DNA from: Homarus americanus
Lineage: Eukaryota > Arthropoda > Malacostraca > Decapoda > Nephropidae
Assembly (NCBI RefSeq): GCF_018991925.1
Contig: NW_024748870.1
Location: 3,790,936 to 3,854,935, forward strand
Length of the DNA: 64,000 nucleotides
Reading direction: 5' to 3'
Of the stretch, positions 1-11,514 are shown in pieces (the stretch's first letter is position 1; every line of letters starts with the position of its first letter). The notes below the pieces were generated by a model that ran no database searches, had not been told where the DNA came from, and worked only from the letters and a program-made list of their open reading frames with translations. The position numbers were made by a program, and so were the translations under genes.

Positions 1-139
1 TCAGCTGGTCGTCTTTATCACCAAAACATCATCTTTTGTTTCAACAGTTTGAGATGCCAGTCATTCTGAGTCACAGCGACGCTATATAGCACACATTCTT
101 CTTGAACACAATACGTAAACTAGTCTTTCGTTCTTACAG

Positions 140-270
140 AGCAAGAACATAAAGCTGCGTCTGAAGAAGCAGAGACACTTGGACTCCTGCTGGGAATATG
201 GCTGAGGCGAGGAAGTATCGTGTGCCAGCCTGACGGGGACCACCAGCCTAATATAGTCAGTGAGGATTAG
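140..270 (+). CDS. Candidate terminal coding exon of a gene entering from the left edge
   Basis: A pyrimidine-rich acceptor ending TTCTTACAG (131-139) is followed by an open frame from codon CAA at 142-144 to a TAG stop at 268-270. The same frame carries a stop at 121-123, inside the presumed intron, which agrees with an exon boundary between them. The 43 codons start acidic and basic (QEHKAASEEAE), pass a leucine-rich stretch (LGLLLGIWLRR) and end in NIVSED. An AATAAA lies 24 bases after the stop. Acceptor, open frame, stop and polyadenylation signal in the right order and spacing look like a last exon. I do not recognise the protein, and earlier exons would lie outside the window. It could also be a chance arrangement, since it is short and no homology can be tested here. 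Confidence 0.4.
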
Positions 271-293
271 ACCAAGTTAAGCAGTGTATCCAT

Positions 294-299
294 AATAAA
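294..299 (+). terminator. Polyadenylation signal AATAAA for the candidate left-edge gene
   Basis: A canonical hexamer within CATAATAAAGTC, 24 bases after the TAG stop of the candidate terminal exon. A GT-rich stretch (CTTTCCTGGTGAGCTGGTG) follows 2-20 bases downstream, as expected of a downstream element. Confidence 0.4.
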
Positions 300-319
300 G
301 TCTTTCCTGGTGAGCTGGT

Positions 320-1470
320 GATGGTAGTCTCCTGCGAGTGACTACTGTAAAACTCCACAGTAATCTTACAGTCTTATACAATGATCTATCATAAGTTAAT
401 ACATAAATAATCAACTCATATAGCATAAGGACTTTTATTCGTATTTATCACTCGACATGCGGTTCTCGTGATGTTATTAACCCAACAACACGGTACTGCA
501 AGCATGTTGGCTCATCCAATACCAAATATTTAATTCATATAATGGTACAGAGGCTTGAAAACACGCCTGCCTCCAGAACCCAGGGCGGGTGGGCGTGTTA
601 GCATCAGAGATAATGGTACAGAGAGGTGGTGCCCAAACCCACACCGAGACCCTTCACATTCTGCCCACGTACAGTACACTACACCTAACTGTCGTGAATG
701 TTGGCGGGGGAAATAAATATGGCGTTAAATCACACTAAAACAAGATTACATAATGAATACCGCCATATCTTTAAATTTTAAGTAGAAAACAAAGAAAAAT
801 ATGTTGTATGGACAAATAAGGGAGTTTGAATTTATGTATAAAAAAATGCCGGTAAAATGAAGCTCTACATCCGGTGATTGACAAGACCATATCCCGGTGG
901 TTTACTGTCATATTCTTACACAACATAATGCCGAGACAAAGAATTGTTAGCCAAACATACACCTGAGTGTCCATTCAAATGAAAAAAAAACTTGACATCT
1001 GAGTAATAAACGAAAAAACGACACAGATGCCAACAAACGACTCGAGAAAGTTTACAAAGGGGAAAGTCAGGAGGAAGGCAAACGTGTGTGTCTACGTGGC
1101 CACCTCCGCCATATAAGATCACACTCTCACCTTGCCCACCCCCCTCCTTAATCTCCCAACTCCTACCCCTCCTCTTGCTGACCACCTTCTCATTTTCTCT
1201 CATTCATTATTCTCGGAACGAACAACATCCCCAATCAAATTCACACAGCATGACGTCGACATTTCTGGATGTGTGTATTATATCAGAGGGTCTCAGGGAT
1301 TTCATATTTGTGTACAGGAGGTCGCGTGCTAGCCCAGACGTTGCGGCAAATTTATTAAAACAATCTAACATTACACTTTTCTTGAGGAATATTACTACTA
1401 AACAATAAACAAACAAAATAATGTACTAGTTTCAGTCTCCGGATGTTTGCCTGCGAGATATGTAGCTTAC

Positions 1471-1517
<47 letters not shown>

Positions 1518-1662
1518 GGCTTGATTATGGCCAAGATTGTTTACAAATTTATCTTTCAGTTTAATGACAATACGACGATATGCAAAGAAACAAATGAACG
1601 ACGTTAACAGAGGATTTATTTGTAATAGGGAACCGGTTATACGCCGTTTGTGCACTTAAACG
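320..1662. other. Intergenic or intronic DNA with a (CA)n tract
   Basis: I see no supported gene here. The stretch holds unique AT-rich sequence, a C-rich patch around 1,090-1,200 that gives spurious ORFs, and a (CA)21 microsatellite at 1,473-1,514. Confidence 0.5.
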
Positions 1663-1663
1663 C

Positions 1664-2848
1664 TCAGGTGGTACGGTACCCACGTCAGGTAATTAAAATA
1701 CCCACGTCAGATAATTAAAACACCCATGCCAGGTCATTAAAACACCCACGTCAGGTAATTAAAACACCCACGTTAGGTAATTAAAACACCACGCCAGGTC
1801 ATTAAAACACCCACGCCAGGTCATTAAAACACCCACGCCAGGTCATTAAAACACCCACGTCAGGTCATTAAAACCCACGTCAAATAATTAAAAACCCACG
1901 TCAGATAACCAAACACCCATGCCTGGTCATACCCACGTCAGGTAATTAAAACACCGTAGGTAATTAAAACCCACGTCAGTAAAAACACCCACGTCAGATA
2001 ATTAAACACCCACGTCAGTATCAAACACCATGCCAGGTCATTAAAACACCCGTCAGGTAATTAAACACCCACGTCAGGTAATTAAAACACCCACGTCAGG
2101 TAATTAAAACACCACGTCGGATAATTAAAACCCCACGTCAGGTAATTAAAACACCCCACGTCAGGTAATTAAAACACCACGTCAGATAATTAAAACACGT
2201 GGGGTAATTAAAACACCCACGTCAGGTAATTAAAACACACGTCAGATAATTTAAAACACACCCACGTCAGGTCATTAAAACACCCATGCCAGGTCATTAA
2301 AACACCCACGTCAGGTAATTAAAACACCCACGCCAGGTCATTAAAACACCCACGTCAGGTAATTAATACACCCACGTCAGGTCATTAAAACACCCACGTC
2401 AGGTCATTAAAACACCCACGTCAGGTAATTAAAACACCCATGCCAGGTCATTAAAACACCCACGTCAGGTAATTAAAACACCCATGCCAGGTCATTAAAA
2501 TCAATTCACGTCAGGTCATTAAAACACCCACGTCAGGTAATTAAAACACCCATGCCAGGTCATTAAAACACCCACGTCAGGTAATTAAAACACTCACGTC
2601 AGGTAATCAAAACACCCATGCCAGGTCATTAAAACACCCACGTCAGGTAATTAAAACACCCACGTCAGGTAATTAAAACACCCATGCCAGGTCATTAAAA
2701 CACCCACGTCAGATAATTAAAACACCCACGTCAGGTAATTAAAACACCCACGTCAGGTAATTAAAATACCCACGTCAGGTAATTAAAACACCCACGCCAG
2801 GTCATTAAAACACCCACGTCAGGTAAATAAAACACCCACATCAGGTAA
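1664..2848 (+). repeat. 22-bp minisatellite, about 50 copies
   Basis: Tandem units are built on CCCACGTCAGGTAATTAAAA, with a second common variant carrying ATGCCAGGTCATTAAAA. Most units are 22 bp, and scattered units are shortened by 1-6 bp. Copies near the right end (2,270-2,848) are more uniform than those at 1,880-2,220. Most units contain CCACGTCA (TGACGTGG on the other strand), a bZIP-type site, and TAATTA, a homeodomain core. There is no long open frame. Confidence 0.95.
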
Positions 2849-3045
2849 TGAATTGTTGACGGCCAACAACCATCAGATGCATATTGTCACGACCACGTTA
2901 CCAAGCAATTGTCGACTCTATGTGACTATAACCAACACTACGGCACACACACACTGGGCCGCCGCCACCACACAAACTCATCCGTCACAGTATAATGAAA
3001 TTGTCACAGTAACACAAGTCGTAGCAAAAACAAGAAGGAAGCGTC

Positions 3046-3116
3046 TGACGTCACTTCTGTACCGTCTGACGTCACTTCTGTAGTGTCTGACGTCACTTCT
3101 GTAGCGTCTGACGTTA
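3046..3116 (+). promoter_or_regulatory. Four cAMP-response-element octamers in 21-bp register
   Basis: Perfect palindromic TGACGTCA occurs at 3,046-3,053, 3,067-3,074 and 3,088-3,095. A fourth copy, TGACGTTA, lies at 3,109-3,116. The sites sit in a 21-bp tandem unit that also carries CTTCTGTA. Known biology: TGACGTCA is the consensus CREB/ATF site, and 21 bp is two turns of B-DNA, so all four would face the same side of the helix. Regulatory function is inferred from motif and spacing only. Confidence 0.5.
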
Positions 3117-3149
3117 CTTCTGTAGTTAACAAGCAAGAATGAGGAGAGG

Positions 3150-3350
3150 TTCATACACCATCCTGATCACCGCTCACCTCCCTCCCTTACCGCTCACCAC
3201 CCTCCCTCCCTTACCGCTCACCAACCTCCTCCTCACTGCTCACCTCCCTCCTCACCGCTCACCCCCCTCACCGCTCACTACCTCCCTCACGCTCACTACC
3301 TCCTCACCGCTCACTACCCTCCCTCACCGCTCACCCTCCGTCCTGTAAAC
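3150..3350 (+). repeat. Imperfect CTCACCGCTCAC-rich minisatellite
   Basis: Irregular repeats of CTCACCGCTCACTACCTCC and shorter forms. They produce a 69-codon proline/leucine ORF that I do not regard as a gene. Confidence 0.75.
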
Positions 3351-3398
3351 AAATGACCCGACGCTGTAACTCACACACAAGACGAGGAATCTGTCCAC

Positions 3399-3627
3399 TC
3401 AGTTACCAGGGAAGGAAACGTGCAGTAAGTTATCCCCCACACACACACACGAGTTTTACCCAACTTGTATAAGATATTACTTATTATTTATTACTCCCAA
3501 TTGCACTTCTTCGTGTAATGACGGGGTGAACTGAGTAAGATGACCACTAATTTGACGTTACGGGTGGTTCCTTGAGCAGCGTGAGAGAGAAGGCGACACA
3601 CACAGAGCTTCACTATGGCGGGTGAGT
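3399..3627 (+). promoter_or_regulatory. Candidate transcription start with short first exons
   Basis: An arthropod-type initiator (CACTCAGTTACC, TCAGT at 3,399-3,403) is followed by a full-consensus donor GCA|GTAAGT around 3,425. Further on, TTGAGCAG precedes a GA-rich leader and CACTATGGCGG|GTGAGT, with ATG at 3,615-3,617 and donor at 3,622. A two-codon first exon would end with one base of the third codon. The CRE cluster lies about 300-550 bp upstream. I could not find a matching second exon: the exon at 8,141 has an incompatible phase. This is a signal-based guess. Confidence 0.2.
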
Positions 3628-3629
3628 TA

Positions 3630-4387
3630 TAATGCCATAAATAGTAAGTATTAGATTACTGAGTCAACATAAAACTAGACCACTGGAGCCCAAGACGCCT
3701 CACTCCTCCATAATCCATCATATTGTCAAAGATAAGAGTTATTAGGCAAGATATTTTATCGCCACTTCATGCTTTTTTCCCCCTACGTATTATATAGTGG
3801 TCCCCCACACACACCCCACACACCTAGCTGTACACGGTGTTATCCTGAGGGGATTCCACAACAACTCGACATATCTGGTTAACCTAAGGTCGCTTCCCAC
3901 ACGTCTGCATCACTTACTCTATAACAAACACAGCTGGTGTCTACATATTAACAAAAACAGTTTATAGACTTAAAGGAAACACCCGATATCAATACTCTAG
4001 ATACATAATTATAACAGATTCCAAGACTAGAACGAAAGACTAAGACTATGGCGTGTAGGGGGTCGTAGGGAAGGATTTTCAAGAGGTAAAATAATACCTT
4101 TAAATTAACTCTCTAATTCTTGTATTTTAGTCTTCTCTTTATACGATGGAGATCTTCACACCAAAAATGTTTCTCCTAGACACCAAAGTTCAAGATGTTC
4201 AAAGTTCATTAATCTTCAGTAATTCCCGGACTAATTAAGCGCACTAAAAGCTCTTACTTGGCCTCTTAACATCAGCTGACCCGCCATGGGATTATTTTTA
4301 TTAGGCAAGTTTTGTCAGCAGCGTAAGCGAGCAATGGTGAGAGGCCGGGGAGCTGTGGGGGCGTGAAAGGGCCATCCCACATCACGG

Positions 4388-4426
<39 letters not shown>

Positions 4427-4773
4427 GGGAATGAAGGGAGGTAAAGAAAGAGGAATGAATGAAGAGTTAACATAGGGAGGAAGGGCCTACAGTAATAAGA
4501 GGTAGAAGAGAAGGGGAGGGGAGGTGTGCTAACTATAACAAGTCTACTTTACTGACGAAACTTTATGAATAAATATTACACACACAAAAAAATGTCAGCA
4601 AACCACATTCTCAGCAGAGCAACACAACTGCATTTTTCACTAGAACGAGAACTCTAACAATGACGTGAATGATTATTTTGGTTAATTACTCCTATAAATT
4701 GAGGCTAAGAAAGAAGGCTCCTGTAATTTGGTCGTCTGACTCGTGAGACAGAAATTCACAGTCATCTCTGCTG

Positions 4774-4808
<35 letters not shown>

Positions 4809-5165
4809 CATCCTTGACCACCGAAGGGTCAAGACGTACCTGGCGCTCCTCTCGGAGCAGCCAGGTCAACTGTTAAGTTGGCCCATACCAACCCCCTCCC
4901 CTGAACCCTCCTCCCCACCGGAATATCAACAAGTTCTCGCCAGAAGTTACAATTTCATTTAGGAAAGGAACGGAACCAGTGTTAAACAGAGGTGAACAGT
5001 GGTGAACAGTGCTTAAGTCAGTGAGAACAACTCAACAGTAACAGTCGTACCCAAGTTAACCTTCACACAGTGAGGTCCCAGGTACCCAGTGATAACGGCC
5101 CGCGAGACCCAACAACAACCACCGATGTGTTAATCCGTCTACGATAGGAAGGCCTGGGACCAAAC
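3630..5165. other. No gene seen; (AG)n and (CA)n tracts
   Basis: AT-rich unique sequence with an (AG)n tract at about 4,389-4,423 and a (CA)16 tract at 4,775-4,806. No supported coding exon. Confidence 0.5.
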
Positions 5166-5171
5166 CTCACT

Positions 5172-5518
5172 CATATAACACCATCTGTGAGGGAATTACC
5201 ACAGCACATGTCCCTCATAACACCATATGTGAGGGAATTACTACACCACGTCAAGTCCCTCATCACACCATCTGTGAGGGAATTACTACACCACGTCAGG
5301 CCCCTCATAACACCATCTGTGAGGGAAATACTACACCACGTGATGCCCCTCATAACACCATCTGTGAGGGAATTACTACACCACGTGAGGCCCCTCATAA
5401 CACCATCTGCGAGGGAATTACTACACCACGCCAGGTCCCTCATAACACCATCTGAGGGAACTACTACACCACGTGAGTTCCTCCTAACACCATCTGGGAG
5501 GGAGTTACTACACTACGA
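5172..5518 (+). repeat. 45-bp minisatellite, about 7.5 copies
   Basis: The unit runs CATAACACCATCTGTGAGGG, then AATTACTACACCACGT and GAGGCCCCT. Because 45 is a multiple of 3 the array stays open on both strands, giving 118- and 90-codon ORFs with 15-residue periodicity. The last two copies lose bases. Several copies carry the E-box CACGTG. No start context, splice site or known domain supports coding. Confidence 0.9.
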
Positions 5519-5519
5519 G

Positions 5520-6955
5520 TTTGCTGTTCAACACCTACATTAATCTGTATGTTCACTGTATGTTCCTTTACCTTTCTCTAATGAAGGCTTTTGTTAAACT
5601 ACCAATGTATGTAATAAGTCATTTATGTCCAATGTATATTTTCAGCCTTCGGGCTGCAGAATTTTTTCAATAAACCGTTAATTATTATTTTATTATTATT
5701 ACACACACACACACACACCATCTGGTTAACAGGAACAACTCCAACGAATGAGACTCGACAAATATTAATAACATGTTCACTGTCTAACTTTGGTACTGAC
5801 CTGACCACATTTGATGGTCCGGCCGTGGTTATCGATATCACATCACCCTGACACGCAGACTAAATCCGTCCCATCGTCTTGACGGAGTGAACACATCGCA
5901 GGACTCTGTTACTGATACTCGAACACTATCTGCCGTTAAAATAATTTATACCTTGGACATTTACGTGAGTCACTCAGAGGCAGCCCACTTCCTCCTTCCT
6001 CTGTTCCGTGGAGTTCAACCTTCCCACACTCCCCCTCCTTCCGGGCACACTGTAATCCTCCTCCGGGACACTTCACTCACTCTCTTCCACTACTGGACGC
6101 TTCATCCACCTATTCAAATATCCACCATCCACCCAACTCTACCCCTCTTCCTCAAACACTTCATTCACGCTTCTCTCTACTTTATTCTCTTGTTGTCCCT
6201 CTCCTCCTCCCCGACCCACTCCAGTAAGCCACTTGAGGTGGTCACCAACTGCTGCCTGGTGGCCCCTCACTGTGGCCCATCTCGACCCGATATTCTAAAA
6301 GCTTTACTCCCCAGTGATGGCTGGCCTCCTCCCCACACACATACTGTACACATACGCACACACAAGTGTTCCCTGCTCACTCCTCCTCTGATTTGTCTTC
6401 TTCTGACAGCATTAACACTGCCACCCACCGACCACCACTCTGCCACCGATCCACCACTGACCATCACCTTGCAACCAACCACCACCAACCTGCCACCAGG
6501 CAACATTACCCTGCCCTCCAACCACCAAGTCACCATCACCCTGCCACCCACCACCAGGGTCAGCCAGGGACCAGGGCCATAATCTTCTCAGCGGGGGCCG
6601 CCCAGCCGGACCATTTCGCCACATCTTGATTCCGAGACGTCTTTTTCAGCAGATTACGGAGGAGCTCTTCAGGTTTCACAATAATCTGCGCATTATATCA
6701 TTGTGGCGTCGCTGGTCACGTTAAACAAGGCATAAAGTGGCACTTATTGACCACCTCAGCCTCTGTCAAGGTCCAGGATCTACAATAATTAGTAAACAAA
6801 GAAGAGTAAAATATAACCAACAGCTGACTCAAGCTCTTGGACGACCCGCATAACGTAAATCGCGTCCCACAAACCACCCACTGTGTTGGGTGGCTGTCCG
6901 CTGGTCACTACAACCACTACTGACTGATACAACCCAGTGTAACTCATCATTATTA
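5520..6955. other. No supported gene; CA- and CCACC-rich sequence
   Basis: This contains AATAAA at 5,667-5,674 within TTTCAATAAACCG, a short (CA)n at 5,701-5,718, and a C-rich segment at 5,990-6,560 that gives a 231-codon low-complexity ORF. That ORF changes to CCACCA-type repeats after 6,410 and shows no domain. I do not call it a gene. Confidence 0.5.
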
Positions 6956-6961
6956 GACGGA

Positions 6962-7376
6962 AACAACCCTCTTAACCGAACTACTGACCATCTAACACCC
7001 TCTTAACCGAACTACCGACCATCTAACACCCTCTTAACCGAACTACTGACCATCTAACACCCTCTTAACCGAACTACTGACCATCTAACACACTCTTAAC
7101 CGAACTACTGACCAGCTAACACACTCTTAACCGAACTACTGACCATCTAACACCCTCTTAACCGAACTACTGACCATCTAACACCCTCTTAACCGAACTA
7201 CTGACCATCTAACACCCTCTTAACCGAACTACTGACCATCTAACACACTCTTAACCGAATTACTGACCAGCTAACACACTCTTAACCGAACTACTGACCA
7301 TCTAACACCCTCTTAACCGAACTACTGACCATCTAACACCCTCTTAACCGAACTACTGACCAGCTAACAACTCTCA
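6962..7376 (+). repeat. 31-bp satellite-like array with a 5-unit higher-order period
   Basis: There are thirteen 31-bp units built on CATCTAACACCCTCTTAACC plus GAACTACTGAC, with almost no indels. The variants CACTC and CAGCT recur in the same unit positions. The CAGCT form starts at 7,113 and again at 7,268, exactly 155 bp (five units) apart, and the unit before each also carries CACTC. This shows that a five-unit block was duplicated. The final unit decays at 7,361-7,390. Confidence 0.95.
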
Positions 7377-7379
7377 ACC

Positions 7380-8140
7380 ACACCGCTGATCAATTGGTTG
7401 GCTCACCGTTTCCCACTTCAGCAAAATAAACGACATGATGAAACTAACTCAACAAAATACGTTGCCAACGAAGACTGACACCCGCCGAGGCCGTGTGTGT
7501 GTGTATTGAGGATCACTGGTGTATGGGACAGTCAGTTGGCCGCGGCTGTGACTCGTCAACCTGGCGGCGGCGGGACTGGTGGGCGTGGGGAGGCTGCCGG
7601 AACTGATGGGCGTGGGGGGGCTGCCTCACACCAACACGCCTGGTTCAAGTTACATCACATGTTTTCTTAATTTGTCGGTTTTAGAAGCCAATTAAGTGTT
7701 TTATAATTATGTATAAGACAACATCAAGTGTAATATTGTTTTTGGTCTTCAGTAATGGTGAACACAGTGGCTTAATATGGAACTACCTGATGCTGCAGTG
7801 CTCTCTCCTCCCTCACCTTCTGTGTTATATACTAAAATTCAATAGATTCTCCCCAAATATTTATATATAAAAGTAATATTTTATTTGCATTCACCTTACA
7901 GTACAGTAGACCAAAGCCCAACTTGATATGGTAGTAACCAGCAATGTTTCATGACGTCACTGATAAAAATGCTTATTACTTGAAACTATACGAGTACATC
8001 AACCACTGTTACCCTCACTGCCACATGTTCTACACAATAAACATACACAGCCCATTAATGTATACCTGGCGGACTGATACACTGATTGTTAGATGGTCCA
8101 GTGTGTGCAACTAACCCTGCCTTGTTTGTCTGTACTCCAG
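7380..8140. other. Unique sequence with a GC-rich island
   Basis: A GC-rich patch at 7,480-7,640 holds GGGCGTGG-type boxes (Sp/KLF-like) in otherwise AT-rich DNA. No ORF is supported. It could be promoter-like for the candidate exons at 8.1-8.9 kb, but nothing in the sequence proves that. Confidence 0.3.
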
Positions 8141-8234
8141 CCTTTCCTGCGTCGCCTACCGGCCTGACCAACCACCTACTTCCTCGCCTACAACACCCAT
8201 CGCCTGGCAGACCAAAAGTGTCCTAAGACGTGAG
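8141..8234 (+). CDS. Candidate internal coding exon
   Basis: A good pyrimidine tract and acceptor (TTGTTTGTCTGTACTCCAG, ending 8,140) and a strong donor (GAG|GTGAGT, 8,235-8,240) bound a 94-bp segment. It is open for 31 codons when read from 8,142. The reading starts LSCVAYRPDQPPTSSPTTP and ends VLRRE at a codon boundary. The exon is too short for a length-based ORF search. The next candidate exon (8,782) begins in the matching phase. The product is unrecognised: proline/threonine/serine-rich with one cysteine. Evidence is splice signals plus open frame only. Confidence 0.3.
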
Positions 8235-8781
8235 GTGAGTGCCACAGGTCATGTGAGCCACCACCTGCTGTGCCCTTTATGGATCAACAGCCGCTGTCTC
8301 CACTGTTTACTGGCACAAGTAACAGCTAGTTAATAACTCTTCCACTCAAAAAACCCTTCAGACGCTTCCTAAGAATGTGTGTAGTTCCACTTTATTATAA
8401 ACTTCACGCGATATCCTCTACAAACCGCAATTACTTCACCCAGTCCTCAGCCTGACATATTACTGTGTGTATTAAGAGACCATCAAACACTGAACAGAAA
8501 ATATTAATAAATTTACGTTACAGTATTTACATCTTTCCCGCCCTTCTGTTGGTAGAACTGTGAAGCCACAAGTTGGTCACACCACAGCAAAATTATCAAG
8601 ACTAAAAGTCTTGTATCGTGAAAGTTCACTTCCTGTTCACACACTAAAATAGACAGTAAGTTCACTCGATAAAAGATAGACGCTTAATGTGTTGTTAAAC
8701 TTTAATAACTATAATTACTGGTTATACTTGGCGAAGTACTTCTTGAAATATGATTACAAATGACATTCCTCTGCCAACGAG

Positions 8782-8856
8782 TGTCATGTGACACGGGTCG
8801 AGGAGAAGGTCACCTCTTCGATCTGTGGTGGAAGTTGGCGACCAAACAAACACTGG
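8782..8856 (+). CDS. Candidate internal coding exon, phase-matched to 8,141-8,234
   Basis: A 75-bp (25-codon) open segment follows CTGCCAACGAG and ends at the donor TGG|GTGAGT (8,857). It reads CHVTRVEEKVTSS, then ICGGSWRPNKHW, with two cysteines. It starts and ends on codon boundaries, so it would join in frame to the exon ending at 8,234 across a 547-bp GT-AG intron. The acceptor is weak (GAG, modest pyrimidine tract), which lowers confidence. An overlapping frame gives a 90-codon ATG ORF (8,760-9,032) that I consider less likely. Confidence 0.22.
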
Positions 8857-8859
8857 GTG

Positions 8860-11510
8860 AGTGTAGAGTCAGCCGCCCTGCAAACACCATTAGGCATTGT
8901 CAATGTTCCCCCCAAATACCGACCTCTCATATTATATGGTCAAGCCCCCCCCCCCCGCATGTCATCACATCCCTCAGTGTCATATGTCGTCCAGATGTAG
9001 ATAGAAAAACCCTGATACAAAACACCTGGTGACCTAGATGTAATTTGAACCAAATTGTTTCTTATCTTTAATAAAAAAGGTTTCCCTCAGTCTGTAAAAC
9101 TTTGCCTCGTCAGTTTTTTGTACACCTATTTGGCTGTGGCCAATAACGTCTGCCTGCTTTTTCTTACCTGAATGAAGATTATATGTAATCAGAACTGTCA
9201 CAACTTTGAGCTAGCATGTCCTTATTCAAGAGCTTTATTACCACCTTAATACAGGGTGTTGATTATAGTGGTGTTGTGCTAACTGGATGATTATCCGCAC
9301 ACACACCACTGCCAGGCGGAAAACTTCCACTATTACAGTGAGCCTTTCCTCCACACCTAGGACAGGAATTCTCTCTTAAAAAGGCTATTGGAGGTTATAA
9401 AGATGGAAGTTTCATGTTAACGTTGGTGACGCCGTTATATTTGTTGTCAGTGATGGCACAGACGTGAGGTCTTGGTCCTCTAGGGAACACTACTGCTCAC
9501 ACCAGAACTATATTTGGCGCCAATGTTTCCATGTAGCTGCGACGCACAGTACAGTAAGCGGCTCTTGGTCGTAAGTTTATCATACAGCACTTAACTAGTC
9601 ACCACCATAACAGACTCAAAGTAAAGTTGTATCCTTACTCTAACTCCAGACTCGTGTTTGACACAGCTCAAGAACTCCGTGTCTCCCAGTGAGGGTACAC
9701 AAATGACTGTCGTATCTCCTAAATGGTAATATTTACCCAATATCTCAGAGAAAATAATTTCCATTTTCCAAAATAACATAATTGAGCATCAGCAGTGCCA
9801 CGACCTCACGTCACCCCACCAATAATATACTAAAGTGTTTTCTTTCGTCAGCAAATTTTAAAATAACAGTTTGAAAAGGTATTCAGATACAATATGTCTT
9901 ATACTTAGTGCGAGATATTTAAGGCGGTCTTCTGTACACCAGAGACAAAAGTCAGGGTCACTAGTTGTTAAGTTTCTTAAAAACTGAGGCAGCGGCGAGC
10001 ATTTGCTTGACTATAATATATGGTAAGTTTCCTTTACACTTATGAGAAATAAAGAAGTCTACTGCCTGAGGTAGTGATGAGGGCAGCTGGGTGTTCTACT
10101 GGCGAAGGAATTAGAGAAGTGAATGAGCGGCAGGTGCTGTGGCGAGACCCACTTCCCCCCACCCACTGTTGACTCAGGCGCCACCACTAGGGTCGGTACC
10201 CTCACACTTCACTACCCCGGGATGAGATTTATCTTTCCAAGTGTATTATACAGTTCGTGAACGTCGGTTATGGGCAACTATTAGAATACCTTCCTGTGTG
10301 TAGACGAGAGGCAGTAGTCATCATCTGCGGTACTGTTTCTCGCCAATTTTCAATGTTCAACCTTGACGCATCGGCTGGATGATATTTTAAAACGTGTATT
10401 AAATACCACCATGTTTATATTCTATTCACCCCCCCCCCACAAAATAAATAAATGCTTGGTAAAGAAACACAAACAGAGGACAGTACAAGGGTGAGGTAAG
10501 CCTGTACATGTTCCTCCATCCGCTCCTACACTCCCTTACGCCTCCTTCCCATCCTCTTCCCTCTCCCTCCCTCAACATAATCAGAGACCCTTGAGTTTCT
10601 GGCAAAGAGCCAGCAGCAGTAAGTGACTGATATCATAAGAGGGGAGGGAGGGGAGGAGACGAAAGGCAGGAAGACAAGAGTGGGAGAGAAGAACACAATA
10701 AAGAAACAAATCCACATAAAATGAAGACTAAGATAAAATAAAGCGTAAAGAACAAGTTAGGACGATGACTGGACTGGTAGTGAAGCAAGATTAGGCCTCG
10801 GGCAAGTCTCGCTGCTCCTTGATAAGATAGTGAGAGCGTGTTATCAGTAAGTCACATACATACACACACGAGGTCTTAACACACCTCTCACACCCTACAA
10901 ACCAGACTTGTTTAATGTAAACTATATTTCTATTATTGCTTTTGAATAAAAAAACCGCCAACTTGTGCAATGAACTGAATGTCTCCCAACCATACAGTGT
11001 GAAGACGCGAACACCTGCCTGGAACATTAACGAGACAAACACTTATCCAGAGTGTGGAGTAAAATAAAGTTACAATAAATATAAATAAAGTTATAAAAAC
11101 TACTGATAAACATCATAATAATACATAGTAATGTTTATTAGCTGAAGAAAGGCGAGGCAACAACGGGAAGACGTCGACCCTCCCTCATCACCGATAAAAT
11201 GGCCTCACAGATAAACAATGAAAGAGCTTATCTCCTTAAGTTATGCTGTTAGATAAAAAGACGGCATTCAAAGGGCGCTTGGAGTGATGCCTGTCTGGGA
11301 AAGTCCCTGTCCCCGACAACAACTGCGTCTGCCTATTGTCTTAGTACTGATAACACACTAATCAAAAAAAATATTGTGCCGATTATCTTTAGAATTATGA
11401 AACTACGAGTATGTCGATAATCATCCTAATCTGTACCTTACTCTAGCTGTTCGACTGTTGTACGTGGGACGACCTATCCTCCCAACCCAGGTTCTCCCTA
11501 ACCCTCAAAT
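8860..11510. other. No supported gene
   Basis: Mostly unique AT-rich DNA. A poly(C) run lies at 8,946-8,957 and another around 10,430. A minus-strand CATTCAG|GTAAGA donor-like junction lies near 9,170. Short ORFs (9,591-9,779 minus; 10,526-11,042 minus) show no recognisable protein. Confidence 0.4.
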
Positions 11511-11514
11511 TCCA

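Noticed and set aside
1664..2848. CRISPR-like array of direct repeats
   Set aside because: Repeats are contiguous without unique spacers, in a eukaryotic context. It is a minisatellite.
5887..6582. 231-codon plus ORF
   Set aside because: Low-complexity leucine/proline/threonine sequence that grades into CCACC repeats, with no domain and no start or splice context.
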